NCBI RefSeq assembly: GCF_001957125.1
Contig: NZ_MPHJ01000009.1
Coordinates: 117,691 to 181,690 of the forward strand
DNA: 64,000 nucleotides
Source: Shewanella sp. UCD-KL12
Lineage (GTDB): Bacteria; Pseudomonadota; Gammaproteobacteria; Enterobacterales; Shewanellaceae
Direction of reading: 5' to 3'
Shown here: piece after piece, positions 55,285 to 63,962 of the stretch
How the letters are laid out: every line of letters begins with the position of its first letter
Position numbering within the stretch: position 1 is the stretch's first letter
Program-made: the position numbers and the translations under genes
Notes under the pieces: generated by a model
What the model was told of the DNA's origin: nothing
Databases searched by the model: none
The model's input: the letters and a program-made list of their open reading frames with translations, nothing else

Positions 55285-56304
55285 TTAATCGTTATCCTCA
55301 GTCTCAGATTTTTTCTCTCTGGCCAACAAGGCTTTAGCCGCTTCGTGGGGCGTGCCACCTTGATAGAGCACCTTGTACACTTGCTCAGTGATCGGCATCT
55401 CAACCCCTAGACGCTTAGCTAATGCGTAAACCTCTTTGGTATTGCGATAACCTTCGACAACCTGACCAATTTCAACTTGAGCAGCTTCAACATCTTTACC
55501 TTGCCCAAGCGCCAAACCAAAGCGACGATTGCGTGATTGGTTATCAGTACAGGTCAATACTAGGTCGCCAAGACCTGCCATTCCCATAAAGGTAGAACCT
55601 TGAGCACCTATAGCCTCACCAAGACGAGTAAGCTCTACCAAACCACGGGTGATAAGTGCCGTTCTGGCATTAGCACCAAAACCGATACCATCAGACATAC
55701 CAGCGCTAATAGCGATAACATTCTTAACGGCGCCACCAAGTTGCAGGCCGGTAAAGTCATCATTGGCGTAGACACGTAAACGTTTAGGGCTATGCAAAAG
55801 CTCAACAAGGTCTTCAGTAAATTGCCCATCAGTACCCGCGACAGAGATAGCTGTCGGTAAGCCTGCGGCTAACTCTTTGGCAAAAGTAGGGCCAGACAGC
55901 ACAGCTAATGGGTATTTATCACCTAGCACTTCAACTGCGACTTCTTGAAGTAGTCTGCCAGTTTCTGGCTCAAGCCCCTTTGTAGCCCAAACGATACGAG
56001 AATCTTCACGTAACAAAGGCTTTGCTTGATCAAGCACTAATCCAAACACATGACTAGGTACAACAACGAGGACATTGTTGGATGCAGCAAGTGCTGTTGC
56101 TAGGTCTGCTTCAGGAATAAGCAGTTCAGGAAGTGCAATACCGGGTAAGAACTCCTCATTGGCCTTATCGCGCTTGAGGCTATTGATATGCTCAGGGTCA
56201 TGGCCCCAAAGCAAAGTTCGATGTCCGTTACTGGCTAGAGAAATAGCAAGGGCGGTGCCATAAGACCCCGCCCCTAATACCGTAATATCGGCAGTGTTTT
56301 TCAT
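55285..56304 (-). CDS. gpsA: Glycerol-3-phosphate dehydrogenase [NAD(P)+]
   Basis: The 339-residue enzyme reduces dihydroxyacetone phosphate to sn-glycerol 3-phosphate for phospholipid synthesis. It has a Rossmann motif GAGSYGTALA at the N-terminus, the SGPTFAKELAAG block, the catalytic-lysine region GGAVKNVIAISAG, and the terminal MPITEQVY. I chose the ATG at 56304 over an in-frame TTG at 56316. It lies next to secB, as in other gammaproteobacteria. Confidence 0.96.
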   Translation of the reverse strand: MKNTADITVLGAGSYGTALAISLASNGHRTLLWGHDPEHINSLKRDKANEEFLPGIALPELLIPEADLATALAASNNVLVVVPSHVFGLVLDQAKPLLREDSRIVWATKGLEPETGRLLQEVAVEVLGDKYPLAVLSGPTFAKELAAGLPTAISVAGTDGQFTEDLVELLHSPKRLRVYANDDFTGLQLGGAVKNVIAISAGMSDGIGFGANARTALITRGLVELTRLGEAIGAQGSTFMGMAGLGDLVLTCTDNQSRNRRFGLALGQGKDVEAAQVEIGQVVEGYRNTKEVYALAKRLGVEMPITEQVYKVLYQGGTPHEAAKALLAREKKSETEDND

Positions 56305-56410
56305 ATAACTACTCAATTTTATACCACTTCATCCGAGCATAGCACCCGAATGAAGCAGTCGCTATCTGAGCAGCGACAGGAAATGCTGAACAGATACGTT
56401 CAGTTTTTGA

Positions 56411-56911
56411 TTATGCGCTTGCTTCTTCTGTCTTTTCAGAAGCTGCAGCAGCTTCTTCTGCACCGGCTTGACGCTGGTTAACATACTGAGCGAAAAGTGC
56501 ATCGAAGTTAACTGGTGCTAGGTTAAGCTGTGGGAAAGTACCACGAGAAACCAAGCTACCCACTGCTTCACGAGCATATGGGAAAAGAATGTTAGGGCAG
56601 TATGCACCTAGAGAGTGTGCAAGTTGCTGCTCTGTTAGGCCATTAATTGCGAAGATACCTGCTTGCTGAACTTCACAAAGGAATGCAGTTTCTTCACCGT
56701 TTTTAGCAGTAACAGTTAAAGAAAGAACAACTTCGAATACGTTGTCAGCTAGTTTAGCGCTACGAGTATCAAGATCTAGCTTAACTTCTGGGTTCCACTC
56801 TTTCTGGAAAACAGCTGGGCTGTTTGGTGTTTCGAAAGAGATATCTTTCGTGTAAACACGTTGGATGTTGAATTGAGGATCTTGTTGTTCGTTGTTTGCT
56901 ACTTCAGCCAT
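56411..56911 (-). CDS. secB: Protein-export chaperone SecB
   Basis: The 166-residue cytoplasmic chaperone (E. coli: 155) keeps precursor proteins unfolded and delivers them to SecA. Family blocks are QRVYTKDISFETPNSP, EVVLSLTVTAKN, GIFAINGL, CPNILFPYAREAV and FPQLNLAPVNFDALF. The C-terminus is Ala/Glu-rich and acidic, longer than in E. coli. It precedes gpsA on the same strand. Confidence 0.97.
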   Translation of the reverse strand: MAEVANNEQQDPQFNIQRVYTKDISFETPNSPAVFQKEWNPEVKLDLDTRSAKLADNVFEVVLSLTVTAKNGEETAFLCEVQQAGIFAINGLTEQQLAHSLGAYCPNILFPYAREAVGSLVSRGTFPQLNLAPVNFDALFAQYVNQRQAGAEEAAAASEKTEEASA

Positions 56912-57021
56912 AATTTTACCTATTCAATTTTAAGGGCTTCAAATTGAAGCCAATCATAAGGGCTTTTGTTACGTGAGGCTTGAAACTCGCCCTCAGACAC
57001 CATCCCGGGTTTTAGTTTTTG

Positions 57022-57456
57022 CTATTTCTTACTTTTTGACACTGGCAAGTTGTTTGACTGCCAATCACCCATACCGCCTTTTAGGTTATGTACAGATTCA
57101 AAACCTGCTTTAACCATCAACTGCGACGCTTGTGATGACACCATACCAGCATTACATACCATTATAATGGGACTCGCTTTAAACTTTTCAAGGGCAGAAA
57201 GTTTATTATTTTTAATTTCTGACAAAGGCACATTGATAGCATCGACAATATGTCCCTTTTTAAACTCAGCTTTTTCTCTCACATCTATCACTTTTGCGTC
57301 TTGCTTATTAATAAGCAAAGTCGCTTGTTGGTGATCAACGGTAGCAACTTTAGAGATGCTAGATTTGAAAACGCTAACGATAAGGCCGATGAATAAACCT
57401 ATCCAGGCAAGGCTCAACATAGGGTTAGCTTTCAAAAATTCGATATATTCTTGCAT
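57022..57456 (-). CDS. yibN: Membrane-anchored rhodanese-like sulfurtransferase (YibN-like)
   Basis: The 144-residue protein has one N-terminal membrane helix (about 15-30) and a rhodanese domain with DVREKAEFKKGHI and the active-site loop MVCNAGMVSS carrying the catalytic Cys. E. coli YibN is 143 residues and lies in the same gene cluster (secB-grxC-yibN-gpmI-envC). Here grxC is missing between secB and yibN. The ATG at 57456 was preferred to a longer frame reaching 57516. Confidence 0.9.
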   Translation of the reverse strand: MQEYIEFLKANPMLSLAWIGLFIGLIVSVFKSSISKVATVDHQQATLLINKQDAKVIDVREKAEFKKGHIVDAINVPLSEIKNNKLSALEKFKASPIIMVCNAGMVSSQASQLMVKAGFESVHNLKGGMGDWQSNNLPVSKSKK

Positions 57457-57662
57457 ATTAATCTGCCTACTTGTAAGGGCTATATGTTCAATAAGGGCAC
57501 AGAGTATACCACCCAAGATGCTGATGAATGAAGCAAGTTAGCGAGATCCAGTGAACTCGATAGCTCCAATCTAGGTAAATTCCTTTTTCAACTAGGCCTT
57601 CCGTAGTAATATTTAACCAATTTCTGATTTCAACTCTATCTTTCAAACTTAAAGGTACCACC

Positions 57663-59207
57663 ATGACGACACGCAAACGCCCCTTGGCACTGCTGATCCT
57701 CGATGGCTGGGGTTACCGTGAAAACACACAGAAAAATGCTGTTTTTCATGCTAAAACCCCTGTTTTGGATCGACTCAATAAACAATACGCTAACAGCTTA
57801 ATTTCTGGTTCTGGTCTCGATGTCGGATTACCTGACGGGCAGATGGGTAACTCAGAAGTCGGCCACATCAATATCGGCTCTGGACGCATTGTTTATCAAG
57901 AACTTACTCGTATAGGGAAAGCAATTGATGACGGTGAATTTGACAACAACCCGGCCTTATTGGCATCTATAGACCACGCTATAGCTAAAGATGGCGCCGT
58001 TCATATTATGGGGCTAGTCTCTCCCGGTGGCGTCCATAGTCACGAGAAGCATATAGAAGCTATGTGCCGTTTAGCGGTAAAGCGCGGTGCTAAACAAGTT
58101 TACCTGCATGCTTTTCTAGATGGACGCGATACACCACCTAGAAGTGCAAAGTCGAGTTTAGCTCATTTTGATGATCTGTTTACTACATTAGGAACGGGCC
58201 GAGTAGCTTCACTCATCGGCCGCTACTATGCCATGGATCGTGATAACCGTTGGGATCGTGTGACGTTAGCCTACGACCTTATCACTCAAGGGCTTTCTCA
58301 ATACCAATACTCTGGAGCAGTTGAGGCTTTAGAAGCAGCTTATGCCCGCGATGAAAATGATGAGTTTGTTTCAAGCTCTGCAATCACTGATAATCAAGGT
58401 GAAGTTGCTAAGCTAACAGACAATGATGCGCTTATCTTTATGAACTTCCGTGCCGACCGCGCTAGACAGATCACTCGAAGCTTTGTTGACAATGACTTCG
58501 ATGGTTTTGAGCGTAAAGCCAAGCCTAATGCTCACTTTGTTATGCTAACCCAATATGCTGCGAATATAGATGCACCTATCGCTTTCCCAGCAACAGAGCT
58601 GAACAATACCTTAGGTGAAGTACTGCAAAATAATGGCAAGACTCAGCTACGTATTTCAGAAACTGAGAAGTATGCTCATGTGACCTTCTTCTTTAATGGT
58701 GGTAAAGAGGACCCATTTACCGGTGAAGATAGAATTCTTATTCAGTCACCTAAAGTGGCCACCTATGACCTACAGCCTGAGATGAGCTCAGCTGAGCTTA
58801 CAGACAAGCTTATTGGTGCTATAGATTCCAGCAATTATGATGTGATTATCTGTAACTACCCTAACGGTGATATGGTCGGCCACACTGGCAGTTTCGAAGC
58901 GGCAGTGAAAGCTTGTGAAGCTGTTGATACCTGTATAGGTCGCGTTGTTGAGGCGTTAGAGAAGGTTGGTGGTGAATGCTTAATCACCGCAGACCATGGT
59001 AATGCCGAACAGATGACAGATGAGCAAACCGGACAAGCTCATACTGCTCATACTAGCGAATTAGTCCCACTCATTTATGTAGGACGTGATGCGAGTATTG
59101 AAGATGGCGGCCGTTTGAGCGATCTTGCTCCAACCATGTTAACCTTGATGGGAGAAAGCGTACCATCAGAGATGACAGGTCGCTCAATAATCACATTAAG
59201 TGAGTAA
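57663..59207 (+). CDS. gpmI: 2,3-bisphosphoglycerate-independent phosphoglycerate mutase
   Basis: The 514-residue, manganese-dependent glycolytic enzyme interconverts 3- and 2-phosphoglycerate. Metal ligands and nucleophile are visible: Asp14 in LILDGWG, Ser64 in MGNSEVGH (the phosphoserine), and DGRDTPPRS, NYPNGDMVGH and TADHGNAEQM. It is the first gene of a plus-strand group gpmI-envC-ctpA-yibQ and is divergent from yibN. Confidence 0.97.
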   Translation: MTTRKRPLALLILDGWGYRENTQKNAVFHAKTPVLDRLNKQYANSLISGSGLDVGLPDGQMGNSEVGHINIGSGRIVYQELTRIGKAIDDGEFDNNPALLASIDHAIAKDGAVHIMGLVSPGGVHSHEKHIEAMCRLAVKRGAKQVYLHAFLDGRDTPPRSAKSSLAHFDDLFTTLGTGRVASLIGRYYAMDRDNRWDRVTLAYDLITQGLSQYQYSGAVEALEAAYARDENDEFVSSSAITDNQGEVAKLTDNDALIFMNFRADRARQITRSFVDNDFDGFERKAKPNAHFVMLTQYAANIDAPIAFPATELNNTLGEVLQNNGKTQLRISETEKYAHVTFFFNGGKEDPFTGEDRILIQSPKVATYDLQPEMSSAELTDKLIGAIDSSNYDVIICNYPNGDMVGHTGSFEAAVKACEAVDTCIGRVVEALEKVGGECLITADHGNAEQMTDEQTGQAHTAHTSELVPLIYVGRDASIEDGGRLSDLAPTMLTLMGESVPSEMTGRSIITLSE

Positions 59208-59214
59208 ATAATAA

Positions 59215-60351
59215 TTGGTTAACCGTTACTTTTTTTGTAAAGCCAGCACTCTTGCTGGCTTTATCTTGCTATCAATGCCCCTACACGCTTCGGACTTGCA
59301 GCAACGTCAGTCCGACCTTAAGTCTTTGCAATCACAGATAAGCAAACAGGCATCCGATCTTAAAGATACCAATAAACAGCGAGAGAAACTTGTCTCCCTG
59401 TTAAAGAAAGATGAGCAAGCCATTGCTGCTGCAGCAAGAAAAGTTAACGAGACTAAAGAATCACTCGCTAAAACAGATAAAAAGCTAGCCGAATTAGTAC
59501 AACGACAAACCAAGCTAGATAAGCTTAAATCAGATCAACAAGAGACGCTTTCTAATCAACTTGCCAGCGCTTACTTAGCTGGAAATCATGATTACAGTAA
59601 GATGTTACTTAATCAGCAAAGTCCTGCAACCATAGAGCGCCTACTCGCCTACTACCAATATCTAAATAATGCCCGTATGGCTTCCATCACAGAGCTTCAA
59701 AAAACGATAGAAGAGCTTAGTGAAATTCAACTTGAACAAAAGCAGCAGCAAGCACAGCTTAACAAGTTAGTTTTAACCCAGCAGGAACAGGCCAAAGAGC
59801 TTAATCAAGAGCAAGAGCAGAGACAAAGAACGCTCACTCAACTACAGAAAACAATGAGCAGTAGTGGCGCTAAGCTAGAGCAACTTCAAATAGAGGAAGC
59901 CAGTTTAAAGCGTGTCGTTGAGCAAGCTATCACAGCGATGAAAAGTAGCCCTTCGATGGAAGGGTTATCGAGCAGTAAAAAGCTCAGTTGGCCAACGAAA
60001 GGTCGCGTTAGATCTGGGTTTGGCAGTCGCCGCTCGGGACAAGTCAAATGGAAGGGGGTCACTCTTTCCGCACCTGAAGGCCAAAAAATAACGGCAATTG
60101 CAGCGGGTAAAGTTATCTATGCTGATTGGTTACGTGGTTTTGGTATGGTGCTCGTTGTCGACCATGGCAAGGGCTATATGAGCCTTTACGGTCACGCACA
60201 GACTCTATTAAAAAATGCTGGAGACACCGTCAATCAAGGGGAGTCTATCGCTTTGGTCGGTCGTTCAGGTGGACAAGCACAGGCTGGCCTATACTTTGAG
60301 GTAAGGCATAAAGGGCAAGCGGTCGATCCTGCGAGATATTGCAAACGCTAG
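59215..60351 (+). CDS. envC: Murein hydrolase activator EnvC
   Basis: The 378-residue periplasmic protein has a signal peptide, a long coiled coil (about 25-240, Gln/Lys/Glu-rich), and a C-terminal LytM-like domain (about 260-375). The LytM domain lacks the metal-ligand residues of active enzymes (for example GLYFEVR instead of LHFEVR), as in E. coli EnvC, which activates AmiA/AmiB amidases at the division site rather than cutting. The start is TTG at 59215, 7 bp after gpmI; no ATG is available upstream of the signal peptide. A terminator-like hairpin lies in the signal-peptide region. Confidence 0.92.
   Translation: MVNRYFFCKASTLAGFILLSMPLHASDLQQRQSDLKSLQSQISKQASDLKDTNKQREKLVSLLKKDEQAIAAAARKVNETKESLAKTDKKLAELVQRQTKLDKLKSDQQETLSNQLASAYLAGNHDYSKMLLNQQSPATIERLLAYYQYLNNARMASITELQKTIEELSEIQLEQKQQQAQLNKLVLTQQEQAKELNQEQEQRQRTLTQLQKTMSSSGAKLEQLQIEEASLKRVVEQAITAMKSSPSMEGLSSSKKLSWPTKGRVRSGFGSRRSGQVKWKGVTLSAPEGQKITAIAAGKVIYADWLRGFGMVLVVDHGKGYMSLYGHAQTLLKNAGDTVNQGESIALVGRSGGQAQAGLYFEVRHKGQAVDPARYCKR
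59238..59263. terminator. Terminator-like hairpin inside the envC 5' coding region
   Basis: TAAAGCCAGCA (59238-59248) pairs perfectly with TGCTGGCTTTA (59253-59263), with a CTCT loop. It looks like a gpmI terminator but lies within codons 8-16 of envC. It may attenuate transcription or affect translation from the TTG start. Confidence 0.55.
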
Positions 60352-60384
60352 GAGTGACAGAAGCCCTAATTAATAGGGGTTGCC

Positions 60385-61605
60385 ATGTCACAATTTATTC
60401 GTTATTTCTGCAGTATTATCTTTGGTGTTGCACTCGGTGTGTCAGTCACCTTATCGGGTCAGGAGAATGCAGAGCAGTATCATCCAAGCCTCAACTACCC
60501 AGTTCTGCTCGATGTTATCGATACGGTCGAAACTTATTACGTCACTGAATTTAGCCAAGATGAATTGGTTGCTGCTGCAATCGAGGGGATTTTTGCCAAA
60601 TTAGATCCCTACTCTAACTTTCTTGATAAACAAGAATTTTCCAATATCAGAGATGCTAACAAAGGCGAATATTTTGGTTTCGGCATAGAGATAGCAACCG
60701 ATGAAGATAAGATAACCATAGTAACGCCCTTTCCAAGCTCCCCCGCTGAGCGAGCAGGCATCAAAGCTGGTGATCAGATAATCAAGTTAAACAATCAAGA
60801 TGTGGACTCAGAGAAGTTAGACGATCTACTCAAAGAGATTAAAGATTACAGTCAGAACAACCAGCCTATCGTACTTGCACTTACACACTCCCAACTGGGT
60901 AGTATCTATGAGGTAACCCTGACCCCTAGTGTTATATCAGTACAATCAGTTACCGCAGAACTCCTTGAAGGCAATATAGGTTATATCAAGCTTGCAAGCT
61001 TTCAGGACAACTCCACTGAAGAGGTGGTTAAACAGCTATCTGAATGGCAAACATTAGACTTGAACGGTTTAGTTTTAGATTTGAGGAACAACCCTGGCGG
61101 ACTACTTGATCAAGCGATAAAGATTGCTGATATATTTCTCGCAAAAGGCCGGATTGTTTCAACTGAGGGGCGGTTCTTTGATGCTAACTCTGAATACTAT
61201 GCTTCTCCACATACCATGCTGCTCGACATTCCAATGACTGTACTCATCAACAAAGGATCAGCCTCAGCGTCAGAGGTGCTAGCAGCTGCATTACAGGAAA
61301 ATAAAAGAGCAACACTCATTGGAGAAACTAGCTTTGGGAAAGGCACTGTACAGAGCCTAATTCCTACATTGATGGAAGGTAATGCGATTAAGTTAACAAT
61401 AGCTAAATATAACACCCCAAAAGGAAAGGACATCAACGCAAAAGGGATAGTGCCAGATATAAAACTTGAATTAGACACTGTAACAAACGAACAAACTATG
61501 CCTATAATCGACCACACAGAGATCCATGCTAATGATTATAGAAATAAAACGGAGACAGACTTAGCTCTTAACTCCGCAATCACATGGATAAAGACTAATC
61601 CTTAA
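60385..61605 (+). CDS. ctpA: S41 carboxy-terminal processing peptidase
   Basis: The 406-residue protein has an N-terminal signal/anchor (about 1-24), a PDZ domain (about 95-180, with FGFGIEIA and PAERAGIKAGDQI) and the S41 protease core containing LVLDLRNNPGGLL, the catalytic Ser in KGSASASEVLAAAL and the Lys in TSFGKGTVQ. Such enzymes trim C-termini of periplasmic proteins, including cell-wall hydrolases. In E. coli no ctpA is found between envC and yibQ, so its position here suggests a link to wall hydrolase control. The start is ATG at 60385. Confidence 0.93.
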   Translation: MSQFIRYFCSIIFGVALGVSVTLSGQENAEQYHPSLNYPVLLDVIDTVETYYVTEFSQDELVAAAIEGIFAKLDPYSNFLDKQEFSNIRDANKGEYFGFGIEIATDEDKITIVTPFPSSPAERAGIKAGDQIIKLNNQDVDSEKLDDLLKEIKDYSQNNQPIVLALTHSQLGSIYEVTLTPSVISVQSVTAELLEGNIGYIKLASFQDNSTEEVVKQLSEWQTLDLNGLVLDLRNNPGGLLDQAIKIADIFLAKGRIVSTEGRFFDANSEYYASPHTMLLDIPMTVLINKGSASASEVLAAALQENKRATLIGETSFGKGTVQSLIPTLMEGNAIKLTIAKYNTPKGKDINAKGIVPDIKLELDTVTNEQTMPIIDHTEIHANDYRNKTETDLALNSAITWIKTNP

Positions 61606-61650
61606 AGCCTTTTACTAAAATAATAAAAGGTATGGAAAATACCGAAAACA

Positions 61651-62412
61651 GTGCGCTCTTTTATTCTTTTTGTAGTTCTTGTTATATCGAGTAGTTTTGT
61701 AAAAGCATCACAAGTAGCGATCATCATTGACGATATTGGTTATCGTCAATCTGATGAAGCTGTACTGACTTTGCCAAACAAGATCACCTTATCCGTTCTT
61801 CCCCATACTCCTTTAGGCAGCTCTGTTGCCCATCAAGCCAATAGCAAAGGCTATGAAGTGATGCTCCACCTTCCTATGCAAGCACTAAATGGCAAAAAGC
61901 TTGGGCCCGGCGGGATCACCAATGGCATGGATGAGGCTGAGGTAAAGCACACCGTAGTGGAAGCCTTTCGCAGTGTGCCTGTTGCAAAAGGGGTCAATAA
62001 CCACATGGGCAGCCTGCTCACTCAACTGAACGAGCCAATGCAGTGGGTGATGGAAAGCTTAAAGCAAAAAGATCTCTACTTCGTAGACAGCATGACCACT
62101 AAGTACACCAAAGCCGGAGTAACTGCAGACAAGCTGGGGATCCCTTTATTAAGAAGACAGGTATTTCTGGATAATGAGCTGTCGACAGCAGCGCTAGAGT
62201 TGCAATTTAAACGCCTAATGGCTTTGGCTCATAAACAAGGGCAGGTAGTTGCAATTGCCCACCCCTACCCAGAAACCATCGCTTATCTTAAGCATAACCT
62301 GCCTAGGCTGGAAAAAGCTGGTATAAGATTGGTCAGAACTTCTGAACTCTTACCCTATAGATTAGCGAGTAAAGAGAATACAGGTAAAGATGCTACTCTC
62401 AGGCTGAAATAG
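61651..62412 (+). CDS. yibQ: Divergent polysaccharide deacetylase family protein (YibQ-like)
   Basis: The 253-residue protein has a signal peptide (about 1-19, ending VKA) and the family start VAIIIDDIGY, then SVLPHTPLG, HLPMQA, GVNNHMGSLLT, FVDSMTT and IAHPYPET. This is the divergent polysaccharide deacetylase group; E. coli YibQ sits in the same neighbourhood. The start codon is GTG at 61651; no stronger in-frame start is near. The enzyme's substrate is unknown. Confidence 0.88.
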   Translation: MRSFILFVVLVISSSFVKASQVAIIIDDIGYRQSDEAVLTLPNKITLSVLPHTPLGSSVAHQANSKGYEVMLHLPMQALNGKKLGPGGITNGMDEAEVKHTVVEAFRSVPVAKGVNNHMGSLLTQLNEPMQWVMESLKQKDLYFVDSMTTKYTKAGVTADKLGIPLLRRQVFLDNELSTAALELQFKRLMALAHKQGQVVAIAHPYPETIAYLKHNLPRLEKAGIRLVRTSELLPYRLASKENTGKDATLRLK

Positions 62413-62429
62413 CATCATGTCGTTGAGTA

Positions 62430-62885
62430 TTAAGCTAACTCTAATACTGGAATTGATAACTCTGGTAGCAACTTAACAAGATCGTTCCTGTTACTGACTA
62501 TGTCTGACAAGGAATATTGATCCAGTACCGTTAGATATGCACTCACAGCTTCAGCCAGAACACCTTTTAACTGACAAGCCGGAGTAAACCTACAGTAAGG
62601 CTTGCTACAGTCAATCGGCGCTAAGGAGTTTTCAAGCACCCTAACTAACTGACCAATATTGATATCATCCGGTGACATGCCTAATTTAAAGCCACCACTT
62701 TTTCCTCTGATAGTCTGTAAATAACCTAGCTTACCCAAGTGATGTACAATTTTAGAGACATGATTAGGCGACAATTCAAAGACCTCAGTGATCTCAGAAA
62801 TCCTGAATAGCGTCTCTCTTTCAGGCTGAATAGCCAAATACATCAAGGTACGGATACCAAAGTCTGTATAACGAGTTAACTGCAT
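62430..62885 (-). CDS. nsrR: Rrf2 family regulator, NsrR-like nitric-oxide sensor
   Basis: The 151-residue protein has an N-terminal winged helix (LTRYTDFGIRTLMYLA, then SPNHVSKIVHHLGKLGYL and the RGKSGGFKLG wing). Three cysteines in DCSKPYCRFTPAC have the spacing that binds an iron-sulfur cluster in NsrR. NsrR represses nitrosative-stress genes until NO damages the cluster. Repeated dyads lie directly upstream, consistent with self-regulation. NsrR is the best match, but the wider Rrf2 family is possible. Confidence 0.82.
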   Translation of the reverse strand: MQLTRYTDFGIRTLMYLAIQPERETLFRISEITEVFELSPNHVSKIVHHLGKLGYLQTIRGKSGGFKLGMSPDDINIGQLVRVLENSLAPIDCSKPYCRFTPACQLKGVLAEAVSAYLTVLDQYSLSDIVSNRNDLVKLLPELSIPVLELA

Positions 62886-62892
62886 TGCACAC

Positions 62893-62934
62893 CTTAAAAA
62901 GTTAATCTAAAGGCTAACTTAAAAAGTTAACCTA
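62893..62934. promoter_or_regulatory. Paired direct repeats with a dyad upstream of the nsrR-like gene
   Basis: CTTAAAAAGTTAA is repeated at 62893 and 62918, 25 bp apart. The second copy is part of a near-perfect dyad GGCTAACTT-AAA-AAGTTAACC (62912-62932). The repeats lie 8-49 bp upstream of the start codon, where a self-regulating Rrf2 repressor would bind. Confidence 0.5.
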
Positions 62935-62966
62935 GAGGGTTGCTCCAAAACATATTTAGAGCCGTA

Positions 62967-63218
62967 TTAATTTGTTTGAGACTCTAAGTAAGTAATTAAA
63001 CTTATTGCTTCAGCGTTTGTCTTTCCACACACATCTTCAGTTGCTGTAAAGGAACTACACACTTCCGGTCGTTCTTTCATTCCGAAAATCTTACATAAAT
63101 TGTCATCCGAGAGCTGAATGCACCTCTCACCAGCAAGCTTCCCCATAGGCATACCAGGGATTGGACTTGAGATGGACGGAGCGATACAGCAAGCACCACA
63201 ACCCAGTCGGCAATTCAT
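62967..63218 (-). CDS. YkgJ family cysteine-cluster protein
   Basis: The 83-residue protein has the pattern CRLGCGACC at the N-terminus and further cysteines in GERCIQL, NLCKIF and PEVCSSF, which fit the YkgJ / CxxCxxCC family thought to bind zinc or an iron-sulfur cluster. It lies upstream of the nsrR-like gene on the same strand with an 81-bp gap. Its role is unknown. Confidence 0.85.
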   Translation of the reverse strand: MNCRLGCGACCIAPSISSPIPGMPMGKLAGERCIQLSDDNLCKIFGMKERPEVCSSFTATEDVCGKTNAEAISLITYLESQTN

Positions 63219-63631
63219 AAACTCATTCCTTTCAACACATTATACCCATAATTGAGTAGCATGATAGTTGCAATGATCACATGGCAATAGAATAAAGGTC
63301 AACTAAAAGGACCGTTTTACTAAGCTTGATCTCAGCAAATAGTTCTATGCAATTGAGTAATAAGCCATCAAACCTAGCCACAAAAGTCAGACAAGCTATA
63401 TCAAAGCTAATAAATTAAAGTCTAAAAAACGAAGTCGGCTATAGTACCTAAACTCGCACATAAAAAGCCAATAAATATGCATCTTATATTTTAAGCATGT
63501 GATAGAGCGCAATACAACTAGGCTAACAGCAGCGAGCTAACAGGCTCCTGCCACTAAATAGCGTGGTTACGAGTGAACTCTATTAGTTGGGATAGCCACA
63601 GCATAAAAAATTTTTATATCTTCCAAACACG
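63219..63631. other. Gene-free spacer
   Basis: About 410 bp between the cysteine-cluster gene and the rRNA operon's terminator. I see no gene, no repeat shared elsewhere in the window and no recognisable site; it should hold the promoter of the cysteine-cluster gene. Confidence 0.5.
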
Positions 63632-63633
63632 AA

Positions 63634-63663
63634 AAAAGCCTCTGCATTTCTGCAGAGGCTTTT
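63634..63663 (-). terminator. Terminator of the rRNA operon
   Basis: AAAAGCCTCTGCA / TGCAGAGGCTTTT, a perfect 13-bp stem with loop TTTC, lies 11 bp after the tRNA-Asp gene on the minus strand and is followed by a T run. Confidence 0.93.
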
Positions 63664-63673
63664 GTCTTTGTGT

Positions 63674-63750
63674 TGGCGGAGCGGACGGGACTCGAACCCG
63701 CGACCCCCGGCGTGACAGGCCGGTATTCTAACCAACTGAACTACCGCTCC
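63674..63750 (-). tRNA. tRNA-Asp (GTC)
   Basis: On the minus strand the sequence starts GGAGCGG, with the D-loop GTTCAGTTGGTTAGAATA, the anticodon GTC in CTGTCAC, the T-loop GGTTCGAGTCC and the CCA end at 63674-63676. The acceptor stem pairs GGAGCGG with CCGCTCC. It follows 5S rRNA in the same operon. Confidence 0.97.
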
Positions 63751-63846
63751 TTTAGTAAAGTACTTGCGCATATTACTAAATTCTTTTTAAGTCGCTAGCT
63801 TGTCAAGGCTAGGAGACTTGCTTCAACTATCGAAGCAAAATAGGCG

Positions 63847-63962
63847 CCTGGAAATGACCTACTCTCACATGGGGAGACCCCACACTACCATCGGCGCTAT
63901 TGCGTTTCACTTCTGAGTTCGAGATGGGATCAGGTGGGGCCACAATGCTATGGTTTCCAGAC
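63847..63962 (-). rRNA. rrf: 5S ribosomal RNA
   Basis: On the minus strand the sequence contains the conserved 5S segments CCACCTGATCCCATCTCGAA, CTCAGAAGTGAAACGC and GATGGTAGTGTGGGG. The ends GTCTGGAAA and TTTCCAGGC pair. Boundaries are estimated from the pairing of the ends. The 23S gene should lie just past the window edge. Confidence 0.93.

Noticed and set aside
61608..61630. CCTTTTA/TAAAAGG stem after ctpA as a terminator
   Set aside because: The stem is only 7 bp, AT-rich and without a T tract; it may instead fold near the yibQ ribosome site, but evidence is weak.
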